DNA from: Acinetobacter lwoffii
Lineage (GTDB): Bacteria; Pseudomonadota; Gammaproteobacteria; Pseudomonadales; Moraxellaceae
Direction of reading: 5' to 3'
Assembly: GCF_015602705.1 (NCBI RefSeq)
Contig: NZ_CP059081.1
Coordinates: 2,365,702-2,429,701, forward strand
DNA: 64,000 bases
In this document: piece after piece, positions 16,729 to 25,138 of the stretch
Layout of the letters: the number at the start of each line of letters is the position of its first letter
How positions within the stretch are numbered: position 1 is the first letter of the stretch
Position numbers and translations under genes: made by a program
Notes under the pieces: generated by a model
Told to the model about the DNA's origin: nothing
The model's input: only the letters and a program-made list of their open reading frames with translations
Databases searched by the model: none

Positions 16729-18660
16729 TTATTTAGCTTTGACTTGATAGCAATCCGCGAGTTTAAACTCAACCGAACCACCGTTTAATTTTGCCAGGCT
16801 AATATCTGCCGGTGTTTCACCCTCATTGTTATTATTATAAACTTTTTGAAAACTCGCATAGGTATTGGCCCATTGTACCCCATCCCCTGCCGAATTCAGG
16901 AAAGTTACACGCCCATTCTGGCCCACATTAGTATCCAACACATTAGACAAATTGAGCAGCGCACCACCGATCACAATCGAATCCCTAGAATCCGGTGAAG
17001 ACTGGATGCGTGAGTCTACCCCTACCAATGCGCCATTGATATTACCAAACTTTTCATTGGCCAAAATCAGGCGCATGGAAACCGCTTTATCAGCGACAAA
17101 TGCACGTCCCAAAGTTCCAAGGCGATATTGTGGTATGCCTTGATGATCTAAGAGCGTATCTGCCAACACATCGCCTTGACAGCCATTCACCGGATCAGTC
17201 GCGAAATTGCTGGAAGATTGCATATTGGTGCGTACATCACCATTACTGTCAATTACAATTCCTAAAGTAATTGGGCTGACAGTGGTATCTGTAAATTTAA
17301 ATTCCAGATTGGCATACATTGGGAAAATGTATTTCTCTCCATCTGCGACGTTCTGCGCTGTTTTAAAGACCTGACGATCCAGATAACTAATCGGGAAAAT
17401 CTTATAGAGATCAATGCTTCCTGTATAGTTTTCACCATCGGCCTGCAAACGCCATAACCCCAAGTTGGCTTGATCGGAAGTATCCAGCGATTTTTTGTCA
17501 GTCACCACCTTATAGAAAGCTTCTTTACCCGCGATCACATAATCATTCAATAATCTGCCTTGATACAACTCAAGCGGAGTCGCATTATTTGCAACATTCA
17601 AGCGGTAAGGCGTGTTAATGGTTTTACTGGTTGGATGAATCCATGAACTTTGCGGATCAGCGGTCATTTGTACCGGTTTCACCTTACGGATAAGTTGAGC
17701 ATTAATCCCCCCTAAGGAAGATAAATTTTCTTTAGCCAATGTTAACTGGGTATCACGCCATTGTAAGCCACTGCCAAAGGTATAGCCCTGGCGATCGGTA
17801 ATCAGCATAAAATGGCCAAATAAATATTTAGTATTCTTATTTTTAATATCACAAGGGTTTTGATTACAGCCCACTAGTCCATCCGAACCGGTCAGGTTAC
17901 TACCAATTACGCCTGAAGTTGAGAATAATGAAAATTCTGGCTGATACACGGCTGCGTTGGCAATCGTTACCAGTTTTTTAACAGTGGCAAAAGCCACCTC
18001 ATCCGAAATTGTGCTGATATCAACAAAATCTTTAATTTTGGTCGCCAAATCGGCATCCATCAGATTGATATTCTCACTGGTTTTCGCCAGGTCTTTACGC
18101 ATCTCTTCAGTAATATACAAAGGTTGTACATCAGATGGATTAATAATACGCCCTTCTTCTAACGCCAAAGCTTGCAGAATTTTAACCAGACGCATGGCCA
18201 CCTGAACGGTAGGATCATTAGGCACCAAATCACCTACCGGACGTCGAGCAATCCCAGTTGCAATATCGATTACACTTAAACGCGGCAGCTGGGTCTGGGC
18301 ACTAAAACTGGCATAATCGCTGAGTTTAATCTGACCTAAATTAATCTTGCGCGAAGCAAAACTTTGAATATAAAACTCAATATTATCCGTCTTTTGACAG
18401 GTTCCAGAAGCAACCCCATTTTTACTATCAAATAACGTAATAAAGGTATTTTCTGTATCGCTACTACAGTTAAAGTTCAAACCATCGAGCGGATATTCCA
18501 GCCCCCATTCCACACAGTTAGTTGTACCTGGGGTACAAGTACCATTGGTCGTGGCTTCATCGTTTTTTTCTGGAATGACATTGGCACTTTCCCCACCACA
18601 CCCGCTCAGTGCCGTTAAAAGTGTGGTTAAAGCAAATGGAAATAATATTTTATTTTTCAT
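16729..18660 (-). CDS. filF: FilF, outer-membrane-directed lipoprotein of the fil cluster
   Basis: Exported lipoprotein of 643 residues. The signal peptide ends in the lipobox LTALSGCGG, giving a lipidated cysteine at residue 21. The mature protein is rich in Asp, Asn, Thr and Gly, with several cysteines (TCTPGTTNC, NFNC, CQK, VGCNQNPCD and a terminal LADCYQVK) that could form disulfides. No enzymatic motif is visible. It matches the FilF protein annotated in Acinetobacter as a putative pilus-system component and studied there as a surface antigen. It is last in the filA-F order, 21 bases after filE, and is followed by a terminator. Confidence 0.85.
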   Translation of the reverse strand: MKNKILFPFALTTLLTALSGCGGESANVIPEKNDEATTNGTCTPGTTNCVEWGLEYPLDGLNFNCSSDTENTFITLFDSKNGVASGTCQKTDNIEFYIQSFASRKINLGQIKLSDYASFSAQTQLPRLSVIDIATGIARRPVGDLVPNDPTVQVAMRLVKILQALALEEGRIINPSDVQPLYITEEMRKDLAKTSENINLMDADLATKIKDFVDISTISDEVAFATVKKLVTIANAAVYQPEFSLFSTSGVIGSNLTGSDGLVGCNQNPCDIKNKNTKYLFGHFMLITDRQGYTFGSGLQWRDTQLTLAKENLSSLGGINAQLIRKVKPVQMTADPQSSWIHPTSKTINTPYRLNVANNATPLELYQGRLLNDYVIAGKEAFYKVVTDKKSLDTSDQANLGLWRLQADGENYTGSIDLYKIFPISYLDRQVFKTAQNVADGEKYIFPMYANLEFKFTDTTVSPITLGIVIDSNGDVRTNMQSSSNFATDPVNGCQGDVLADTLLDHQGIPQYRLGTLGRAFVADKAVSMRLILANEKFGNINGALVGVDSRIQSSPDSRDSIVIGGALLNLSNVLDTNVGQNGRVTFLNSAGDGVQWANTYASFQKVYNNNNEGETPADISLAKLNGGSVEFKLADCYQVKAK

Positions 18661-18681
18661 CTTTTTGTACTCGAATAGTCC

Positions 18682-19866
18682 TTATCGAATGGCGACTAAT
18701 TTTAGTTGTCCATGATTTGTCAGCATCTTATCTTCAATATCTATCGCGGAGGCCAAAGGCGTCAATAATACATATTCAGTTTGTGCCGGAATATGGAGAA
18801 CCCCTTCGATACGCTCATGTTGAATAATATTCGCCTGACCTTCCTGATTTTTAAAACCGCCCGCTCCTTCAAGCACACAACCATGACTGTCTAAAAACAC
18901 AACAAAAGGCCAATAATACGTTGGATTTTTCTGGCTAGAGGCATAAGAGTTGATCTGAATATTCTGGATATCGGATTGAAGCTTTACCACTTCAAAATCA
19001 AATTCGTCTGCTTTAAGAGGTACGCGAGGCCACAGGTTAACTGCTTTTTTAAGGCTGATTTCTTTCGCTTTTTTAATTTTCTTATCATTAAAACACTGCT
19101 TGCCCAAGCTATCGATGGTCTCCGACTGTGAAATACGATAATAACTTTGAGCCAGTACCACAGGACCGGAATCTACTTCTGGCGTTTGAAACAAGGATTT
19201 TAATACGGATTGTCCCACCCCTTTTTCACGTTCAATTGTCTGGATCCGAGTAGTTCCAATGTTTTTATCGACGACTCCTTCGGGCATGCTATAGAAACGT
19301 TTTTTGCCTTCCAAATTAAATTCTTTATTTTCCAGATACTCACTATCTACATATTCAATGCCTTCAACCTGGCTAAATCCCGGTTTTTGTATGGTAGCAA
19401 CAGAAGATCCAGCTCCGGTATCAGAGGTTTGAGATTTGGGTTTTAATTGTGGTTTAGACTGAAGCTTTTCTTGCGCAATATGCAATTGTACTGGTTGTAC
19501 TGGTTGTACTGGTTGTACTGGTTGTACTGGTTGTACTGGTTGTACTGGTTGTACTGGTTGTACTGGTTGTACTGGTTGTACAACCATATTATGGTCATGC
19601 TTAGGTTTAACTTGTCCATTTTCTACGACGGGCACTTTTTCTAAGTTTTGCTTCACAGGTGTGGACTGAACTATTGCAGTTTCTACTTTTTTCAACAATC
19701 GAGATTTGTCTTCAGTTTTTTTCTCTGCATTATTACGTGGTACGACTAATGGTCGCCCATCCGGACCAATAATCGTAATAAATTCTTTAGCGCTTGTATA
19801 AAAAGACACGGATACCAGACTTAATGCCAGTACCGCTGTCAATCCAACGTTCCCTGTCTTGATCAT
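18682..19866 (-). CDS. filE: FilE, periplasmic protein with VQP tandem repeat
   Basis: Exported protein of 394 residues. A signal peptide (residues 1-26, likely cut after YTSA) is followed by IIGPDGRPLVVPRN. A proline-rich linker contains ten copies of Val-Gln-Pro (about residues 97-126), then a C-terminal domain from about residue 200 with one conserved-looking cysteine pair (QCF, HGC). The region is encoded by exact 9-base repeats. PVQ-type linkers usually span periplasm or peptidoglycan. It matches FilE of Acinetobacter; the biochemical role is unknown. AAGGAAAAA precedes the start, 7 bases after filD. Confidence 0.83.
   Translation of the reverse strand: MIKTGNVGLTAVLALSLVSVSFYTSAKEFITIIGPDGRPLVVPRNNAEKKTEDKSRLLKKVETAIVQSTPVKQNLEKVPVVENGQVKPKHDHNMVVQPVQPVQPVQPVQPVQPVQPVQPVQPVQPVQLHIAQEKLQSKPQLKPKSQTSDTGAGSSVATIQKPGFSQVEGIEYVDSEYLENKEFNLEGKKRFYSMPEGVVDKNIGTTRIQTIEREKGVGQSVLKSLFQTPEVDSGPVVLAQSYYRISQSETIDSLGKQCFNDKKIKKAKEISLKKAVNLWPRVPLKADEFDFEVVKLQSDIQNIQINSYASSQKNPTYYWPFVVFLDSHGCVLEGAGGFKNQEGQANIIQHERIEGVLHIPAQTEYVLLTPLASAIDIEDKMLTNHGQLKLVAIR
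19489..19578 (-). repeat. 9-bp tandem repeat (10 copies) in filE
   Basis: Ten exact head-to-tail copies of TACTGGTTG on the plus strand encode (Val-Gln-Pro)x10 in filE on the minus strand. Copy-number change by slippage would keep the frame and alter only linker length. Confidence 0.97.
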
Positions 19867-19873
19867 TTTTTCC

Positions 19874-21538
19874 TTACCAACGAGTGCGATAGTTCAAGCC
19901 TAAAATAGTAATTTTGGTATCTGTTTTTACGTTTAAACCTGCATATGGGTTTAATAACAGGTTATTTACTCCAGTCTGGTTGGCTAAACTACTGGTATTT
20001 GCTGGAATCTGATCTTTGCTGCGCAAGAAACCAATCGATAGATCCAGATCAGTATCAGCATCAAAACGGTAACCAACACCTAAACCAAATAACTGTGCAC
20101 CATTAATCGGTACCATGGTATTACGCTTATTTTTTGGAATAGCACTGGTCCGTGGTTCATAACCTGCCCGAAGCTTCAAACGGTCTGTAGCGGAATACTC
20201 CATCCCGATACCGAAGTTCCACGGCGATTCAAATCCCATCGGTAAAGCCAAGGTTGAGTCAGTGACATTGGCAGACAAAATTTTGGCAATTTTTAGGGCT
20301 GAAATAGTACGATCAAATTCGAACTTAAATTCGTCCCAGACCTTGTAATCTGTCCAGCCAATATCAAAATTCACTTGCAAATCTGGCATCACTTTATATT
20401 TGATACCTGCCTGAAAATGCGCCGGATATTCAAAATCCTGCGACACTAGACCAGATTCACTCGATGGTATGTAAGTAGGAAATCCAAGAATTGCAGCCAA
20501 AATCTGGCCGGTCGGCGAGGTCATTAAACCTTTGATCATTTCCTGAGGAGCTTTGGCATTATCAATATGATATTTACCTTTTAAGCGCATTTTCGCAGCA
20601 CTTTGGTACACCATACCAAAACTAAAGTCTTCACGCGGTTCCCACAATATTCCCAGGTTATAGCTTGGACTTAAGTTTTGCTCAAGCTCCAGTTGCATTT
20701 GACCAAACTTGCCAAATGGGTTCATCCCCTCATCTGCATTACAGATCCCGAGCAAAAGAATATCTGTAATAATATCGGAATTTTCTTTAAACGGCGTACA
20801 CACGACTTCGTCGATCATACGCAACATCCCGATCAACTCATTCGGGAAACGCAAGTCCGTTTTCATCCCAATGGCTTGATAAGACATCCCGATAGAAGCA
20901 CCAATCGACAGCTGGTCATTAACCTCATAACCGATGGATGGTGACAGATAGGTAATCCGCTCTAAAGCAACCTGCTGCCCCATAAAGTTTGCCGGGTTAC
21001 CATCTTCATGACCAAAACCTGCCATGAGAGGAGCATAAACAGCAGTCGCATACGTGGCTTTAGATCCAGGTGGGTTGTATGCAATCCCCATGGTCGGTGC
21101 AGTCAAAGGAAGGCCTTCCCCTAAATCCACCATTTTTTTCAAAAAAGGGACATAAAGGCTGACATATTCCACATCACCTTTGACCGACCCTTTAAAATCG
21201 GTACACAAATCAGATGAAACTTCAGGACCGTCATTACAGACAATAGGATCATCAGAATAGCCAAATACGTTATATCCGGCGGGTACTGAAAACTCACGCT
21301 GGATATCAAAATTAGCCACAATGATTTGCTGTTCGGTTTGCAGCCCATTAATTTTAGTCAGTGCAGCCGGGTTAAAGTGGACCGCATTGACCCCTGGAGG
21401 ATCTGCAGTGACAGCATTCCCCATGGATAGTGCACGTAAATCAACTGAAAGGTTGGTTCCCAATTGTGCAAAGGTATAACTTGAACAGCCCGCAAGAATA
21501 ATTCCTGTTAATAACGGGCTAAGTCGAATGTTTTTCAT
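19874..21538 (-). CDS. filD: FilD, FadL/OmpP1-family outer-membrane protein
   Basis: Predicted 14-strand outer-membrane beta-barrel of the FadL/OmpP1/TodX family, 554 residues. The N-terminus after the signal peptide, LGTNLSVDLRALSMGNAV followed by DPPGVNAVHFNPAAL, is the hallmark FadL segment (the N and P of the NPAA motif are present). The protein ends in an aromatic residue (NYRTRW), as outer-membrane barrels do. The signal region also contains LAGCSS, which resembles a lipobox. The ATG at 21538 has GGGGGTGT in front; an in-frame extension of 11 codons is ignored. FadL proteins pass hydrophobic molecules, so a purely structural pilus role is not obvious. Confidence 0.87.
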   Translation of the reverse strand: MKNIRLSPLLTGIILAGCSSYTFAQLGTNLSVDLRALSMGNAVTADPPGVNAVHFNPAALTKINGLQTEQQIIVANFDIQREFSVPAGYNVFGYSDDPIVCNDGPEVSSDLCTDFKGSVKGDVEYVSLYVPFLKKMVDLGEGLPLTAPTMGIAYNPPGSKATYATAVYAPLMAGFGHEDGNPANFMGQQVALERITYLSPSIGYEVNDQLSIGASIGMSYQAIGMKTDLRFPNELIGMLRMIDEVVCTPFKENSDIITDILLLGICNADEGMNPFGKFGQMQLELEQNLSPSYNLGILWEPREDFSFGMVYQSAAKMRLKGKYHIDNAKAPQEMIKGLMTSPTGQILAAILGFPTYIPSSESGLVSQDFEYPAHFQAGIKYKVMPDLQVNFDIGWTDYKVWDEFKFEFDRTISALKIAKILSANVTDSTLALPMGFESPWNFGIGMEYSATDRLKLRAGYEPRTSAIPKNKRNTMVPINGAQLFGLGVGYRFDADTDLDLSIGFLRSKDQIPANTSSLANQTGVNNLLLNPYAGLNVKTDTKITILGLNYRTRW

Positions 21539-21551
21539 ACGACACCCCCTA

Positions 21552-22751
21552 TTAACTAATTTTTTTACCAAAACCTAAAATATCAAGTGGGAATGACAGT
21601 CCCAACGAAACATCCGGTGCATCTTCGGTCAGCCCTAGGCCAACGGTACCATTAACAATGGTTTCTGGAGAGACTCGCACACCTAAGGAAATTGCAAAGG
21701 TAGAACTGGTCTGATCCGCAGCAGAATAACTTTCACCCGTGTTATAGCTAAATTCCGCACCGGTATTAAAGCTTTGCTGATAGGACATGGTCATCGAAAC
21801 GTCATAGTTAAATGAATATGCGAAACCAAAGGCAAAGCCTCCACTAACACCAGGTTCAAACTCCTCAATAATTCGGCTACCTCGACGCTGATTTAGGCCT
21901 GATTCTTTAAAACCATAGTTCGCAGAAACTGATGCAAACAGCACGACTGGATCAATGTATTTACGCGTACTAGCACCTACTCCAGCAGAGTAATAACCCT
22001 TTCCTGCTGCTAGATCTGTCGCGGCATTAATTTCATAAGGACTATCACCCGTTTTAGTCGACAAATTTGCAAATAAAATCAGAGGCAGACGACCCGCTTT
22101 TAGTGGAAAGGGTTCCCAGCGAGCACCCAAACTAATATCGCCCAAACCTGCAGTAGACGTATCTTTTAACAAGTCAGTTTTGGCCACTAAAGGTAAGGAT
22201 GCAGTCAAGGTCAGGTTATCTTTCACGCCATATTGGAAAGTGAAAGTATTGGTCATACTATGTGTTGCATTTTCTTGAACACGTAGTTGATACAATTGGC
22301 CCTGAGCCATTTCTATATCAAGTTGAGTGTCTCGATAATAGGTATAATCAATATCGTAATATGATGAAATTTCGCCTTGTTTTATCAGAGAGTATTGGCG
22401 TTCATTTGACGTAAATACTTCTTCCAGATTAGCTGCCTGAGTAGCATCTCCTTCTTGTTGCTGTAAAGCTTGAGATGCATCTACGACTTGGCCAGCCTGA
22501 GTCTCTACAGGTGATGCTGTTTTAACGACCGCCTCTTCAACTGCTTCATATTCACCTAGTTCTGACTCTTCTGCAGCCTGCGTTTCGACCTGCCCGGTTT
22601 GAGCCGGTACAGATGCAGCAGTTTCAACGACAACTTCCTCATCAACCGTTTCGTATTCACCTAGTGCTGGTTCTTCTGCAGCAAATGCAACGCCCATTAC
22701 CATTTGAATGCTCAGTGCCAAGAACGTCTTGTTCATCCATTTACTGTTCAT
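21552..22751 (-). CDS. filC: FilC, exported beta-barrel protein with N-terminal repeats
   Basis: Exported protein of 399 residues from the ATG at 22751 (GGTGAA at the right distance; an ATG two codons earlier is possible). The signal peptide ends near VAFAAEEP. Two imperfect copies of LGEYETVDEEVV / LGEYEAVEEAVV occupy about residues 28-80 in an acidic, low-complexity linker. The C-terminal 250 residues alternate polar and hydrophobic positions (FTFQYGVKDNLTLTASLPLV, LGDISLGARWEPFPL), as in the MetA-pathway/transporter-type outer-membrane barrels. It matches FilC of Acinetobacter. The function is unproven. Confidence 0.82.
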   Translation of the reverse strand: MNSKWMNKTFLALSIQMVMGVAFAAEEPALGEYETVDEEVVVETAASVPAQTGQVETQAAEESELGEYEAVEEAVVKTASPVETQAGQVVDASQALQQQEGDATQAANLEEVFTSNERQYSLIKQGEISSYYDIDYTYYRDTQLDIEMAQGQLYQLRVQENATHSMTNTFTFQYGVKDNLTLTASLPLVAKTDLLKDTSTAGLGDISLGARWEPFPLKAGRLPLILFANLSTKTGDSPYEINAATDLAAGKGYYSAGVGASTRKYIDPVVLFASVSANYGFKESGLNQRRGSRIIEEFEPGVSGGFAFGFAYSFNYDVSMTMSYQQSFNTGAEFSYNTGESYSAADQTSSTFAISLGVRVSPETIVNGTVGLGLTEDAPDVSLGLSFPLDILGFGKKIS

Positions 22752-22791
22752 ATCCATTTCACCATTTTAATTTTTATTACTGTTTTTCATT

Positions 22792-23625
22792 TTATTTATT
22801 CTTGTAATACAGTCTCAGGAAGTTATGTTGATATTCCCCAAATTTTTCTGACTCTGTATTACGATTACGGTCCATACGGATCGTAGAAGCTTTATCAGCA
22901 ATTTTGTCCATATAAAATTGTGGATACTGCATGTCAACCAAGGCATAGCGATTAATCGTAGCATCTTCTACATGACGCATATCTGATTCTTTTAATGCTA
23001 GAAAATTTTTGCGATATTGCTCAGGTACATTAATCAGGAACAAAGTGTTATTTTCCCAAATATCCTGAAAACGCCGTTCCTCAAAACTGATATTACCAAG
23101 TGCCGGATCTGCAACATAAACCCGGCCATTTTTATAACCTTTATAAACTACAAAATGCTTAAATCCTGCATAGGAAATCGGAACAATGGCAGGCTGATCT
23201 TGATTGACTAAATCTTTGAACTCCCCTCGATAGCCTCCACTTTCCAACCCTAAGGCTGAAACAAAGCGCTTCATATCAAGCAGAGAAAAACTACGGCGTT
23301 CAACAATTTTATCCGTTTCACCGAATTTCATCAGCCCACTCATGACTTGCTGCTCATCCAGCTGCGTACCGACATAACCATTGAGGAGGGTCGTAAGTGC
23401 TGCTGAACCACAACTATAATCATAAGCTTGACGTACAATGCCCTGAAACTGATCCAGAAGTGCCGGTTTTACTTCCACAGCTTCACGGTGCATACGCACA
23501 AAAGAGTCATTTCTTGAATCAAGAACTTCAGTATAGTGAACAGCACCATTCGGCTGTTTTTTGATATCCAGAGCTTCTTTGGCAGCGTAATACATCAATG
23601 CCGAGCCCAACGCGATCTCTAACAT
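22792..23625 (-). CDS. filB: FilB, C39-like cysteine peptidase
   Basis: Papain-fold peptidase of the C39/bacteriocin-processing type without an ABC transporter domain, 277 residues. The catalytic cysteine is in AYDYSCGSAALTTLLNGY (Cys near 72), the histidine in AGFKHFVVYKGY and the aspartate in VYVADPALGN, in the right order and spacing. A short hydrophobic N-terminus (LEIALGSALMYYAAK) may act as a signal or anchor. Relatives process peptides or proteins at double-glycine leaders. Inside fil it may mature another Fil protein, but no GG leader is obvious in FilA. It is separated from filA by 189 bases containing a strong terminator. Confidence 0.85.
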   Translation of the reverse strand: MLEIALGSALMYYAAKEALDIKKQPNGAVHYTEVLDSRNDSFVRMHREAVEVKPALLDQFQGIVRQAYDYSCGSAALTTLLNGYVGTQLDEQQVMSGLMKFGETDKIVERRSFSLLDMKRFVSALGLESGGYRGEFKDLVNQDQPAIVPISYAGFKHFVVYKGYKNGRVYVADPALGNISFEERRFQDIWENNTLFLINVPEQYRKNFLALKESDMRHVEDATINRYALVDMQYPQFYMDKIADKASTIRMDRNRNTESEKFGEYQHNFLRLYYKNK

Positions 23626-23772
23626 AATTATTAACTTTTCTTATAATGGGCATAATGTGCCTATTTTTCTTTTTATAGAGCATTCACTCTACTTCCCTGT
23701 AACTAGAAAGATACCTGCTTTTTCAAAAAAATACAGTATTTTTTTTATTTTTTAGATAAGTGATATAGTCAT
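23626..23772 (-). other. filA-filB intergenic segment
   Basis: About 150 AT-rich bases between the filA terminator and filB. If the terminator is efficient, filB-F need their own promoter here; TTGAAA followed 18 bases later by TTACAG is the best but weak candidate. Confidence 0.35.
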
Positions 23773-23804
23773 AAAAAAGCGCGTGTAAACACGCGCTTTT
23801 TTTT
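23773..23804 (-). terminator. Strong terminator after filA, inside the fil cluster
   Basis: AAGCGCGTGT pairs perfectly with ACACGCGCTT, with A-run and T-run flanks. It is placed 11 bases after the filA stop and upstream of filB. Confidence 0.93.
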
Positions 23805-23814
23805 AAAATAAAGA

Positions 23815-24879
23815 TTAGTGACCTGAAATAGTAATAATTGCACCTTTTGTATAACTACCAGGAGTTCTAGAGTAGAAGGTTTGTAACCCCTGTACTTCCA
23901 TGTCACCGATAGATGAAGCTGCACTACGGTTACCTAAATGAATACCTTTAATGTATTGGTCTTTCGCCCCAGTATCATTACTTACAATACGAACATGCGC
24001 TGCTTTTGTCACATCCGTAGAAGTACCTACATAACCATCATTAAATACTGAAATATTCTGGCTAATGGTTAAATCATTAGATTCCGCATCTGCAATTTTA
24101 ATACTTTCAATAAAGATTTCACCGGCTTCACGTGTAATCACAGGGCTAGAACCCGAAAGACCAACAGGTTGATTTTTTGTTGAATTATCTAAAATACCCA
24201 GGTTGTTAATTTCTAAACCACCTACCATTACAGTATTCATCTTGATCATTGCACCTTGTGGAGCAGCACCCAGTTGAATATTGGCATTTATCACACCAGT
24301 TTTAACTTCTAAACCACTAATGATGTCATTTACAACACCGGCACCACCTCGACGAATCGAATCTGGATCAGCTGCACCAGAGGCAGTTACACCAATTCGG
24401 CCAATTTTAATATCAAGGCCCGATACTTGTGCAGCAACATTAATGAAAGGATTACCGTTACCTGCATCAGAGTCGATCACCAAGTCAGCAAGATTACGGG
24501 ACTCGAGTAAATAGGCACCATTATCGTCATAATTGGCACCGATTAATACACCATGGTGTGCCGTAGTCGTAGGATTTACACGATCAGCATCTGTAATAGC
24601 CGTATCACTAGTACCACGAATCACGATCGAACCTGCGGCTGCAGTTTGAGGAGTTGAGGCCCCAGTAGTTGGATTAACTAAATTATAACCATCTTTCAAA
24701 CCGTCATTATCATGGATAAATAATTTTTCAATAGCAATTTTCGAGATGCCGATACCAATTGTCAAACCGTCTTGACCCGTTGTTTCGCTTAGAGATGCAT
24801 CATCCATTGCTTGCATCGCCATCGCATTGGCACTAAATGCAACTGAAGTCGCTAAAACTAATTTTGTAAATTTTTTCAT
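23815..24879 (-). CDS. filA: FilA, exported DUF6160-like protein
   Basis: Exported protein of 354 residues with signal peptide MKKFTKLVLATSVAFSANAMA. The mature N-terminus, MDDASLSETTGQDGLTIGI, contains the ETTGQDG motif typical of DUF6160-type exported proteins of gamma-proteobacteria. The rest is beta-rich and Asp/Asn/Gly-rich, with repeated short blocks of the type GLEINNLGI, GLDIKIGRI and GLEVKTGVI spaced 20-30 residues apart, consistent with a stacked beta-solenoid or fibre subunit. It is the first gene of the cluster with a good ribosome-binding site (GGGAGAG) and its own terminator, so it may be made in excess over FilB-F. Confidence 0.83.
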   Translation of the reverse strand: MKKFTKLVLATSVAFSANAMAMQAMDDASLSETTGQDGLTIGIGISKIAIEKLFIHDNDGLKDGYNLVNPTTGASTPQTAAAGSIVIRGTSDTAITDADRVNPTTTAHHGVLIGANYDDNGAYLLESRNLADLVIDSDAGNGNPFINVAAQVSGLDIKIGRIGVTASGAADPDSIRRGGAGVVNDIISGLEVKTGVINANIQLGAAPQGAMIKMNTVMVGGLEINNLGILDNSTKNQPVGLSGSSPVITREAGEIFIESIKIADAESNDLTISQNISVFNDGYVGTSTDVTKAAHVRIVSNDTGAKDQYIKGIHLGNRSAASSIGDMEVQGLQTFYSRTPGSYTKGAIITISGH

Positions 24880-25138
24880 TGTTTACTCTCCCAAGAGTAC
24901 TATTTTTTTTGGTTGTGAATTACTCAGTGTTTAGGCTGTATTTTTTATTTTCTGACAGCTTAAGCATCTTTCCTTGAGTAATTTGCTAGCCCACTTAAAG
25001 TAGCGTCGAGTCAGTTTTTGATCAACTGTTGTTGGTCGCAATCTGTCGCTTACCGATAAACGGTATTTCATGATTTAAAAATATTTTCCTGACTTCTTGA
25101 TATAAAATAGTGAGTCATATCGAACTCTCTATAACTGA

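Noticed and set aside
19447..19644. Frame on the plus strand with repeated WLYWLYWLY
   Set aside because: It is the antisense of the VQP repeat in filE; repetition alone creates the open frame.
16729..24879. Chaperone-usher or type IV pilus locus
   Set aside because: No usher-sized barrel, PapD-like chaperone, prepilin leader or assembly ATPase is encoded in the cluster.
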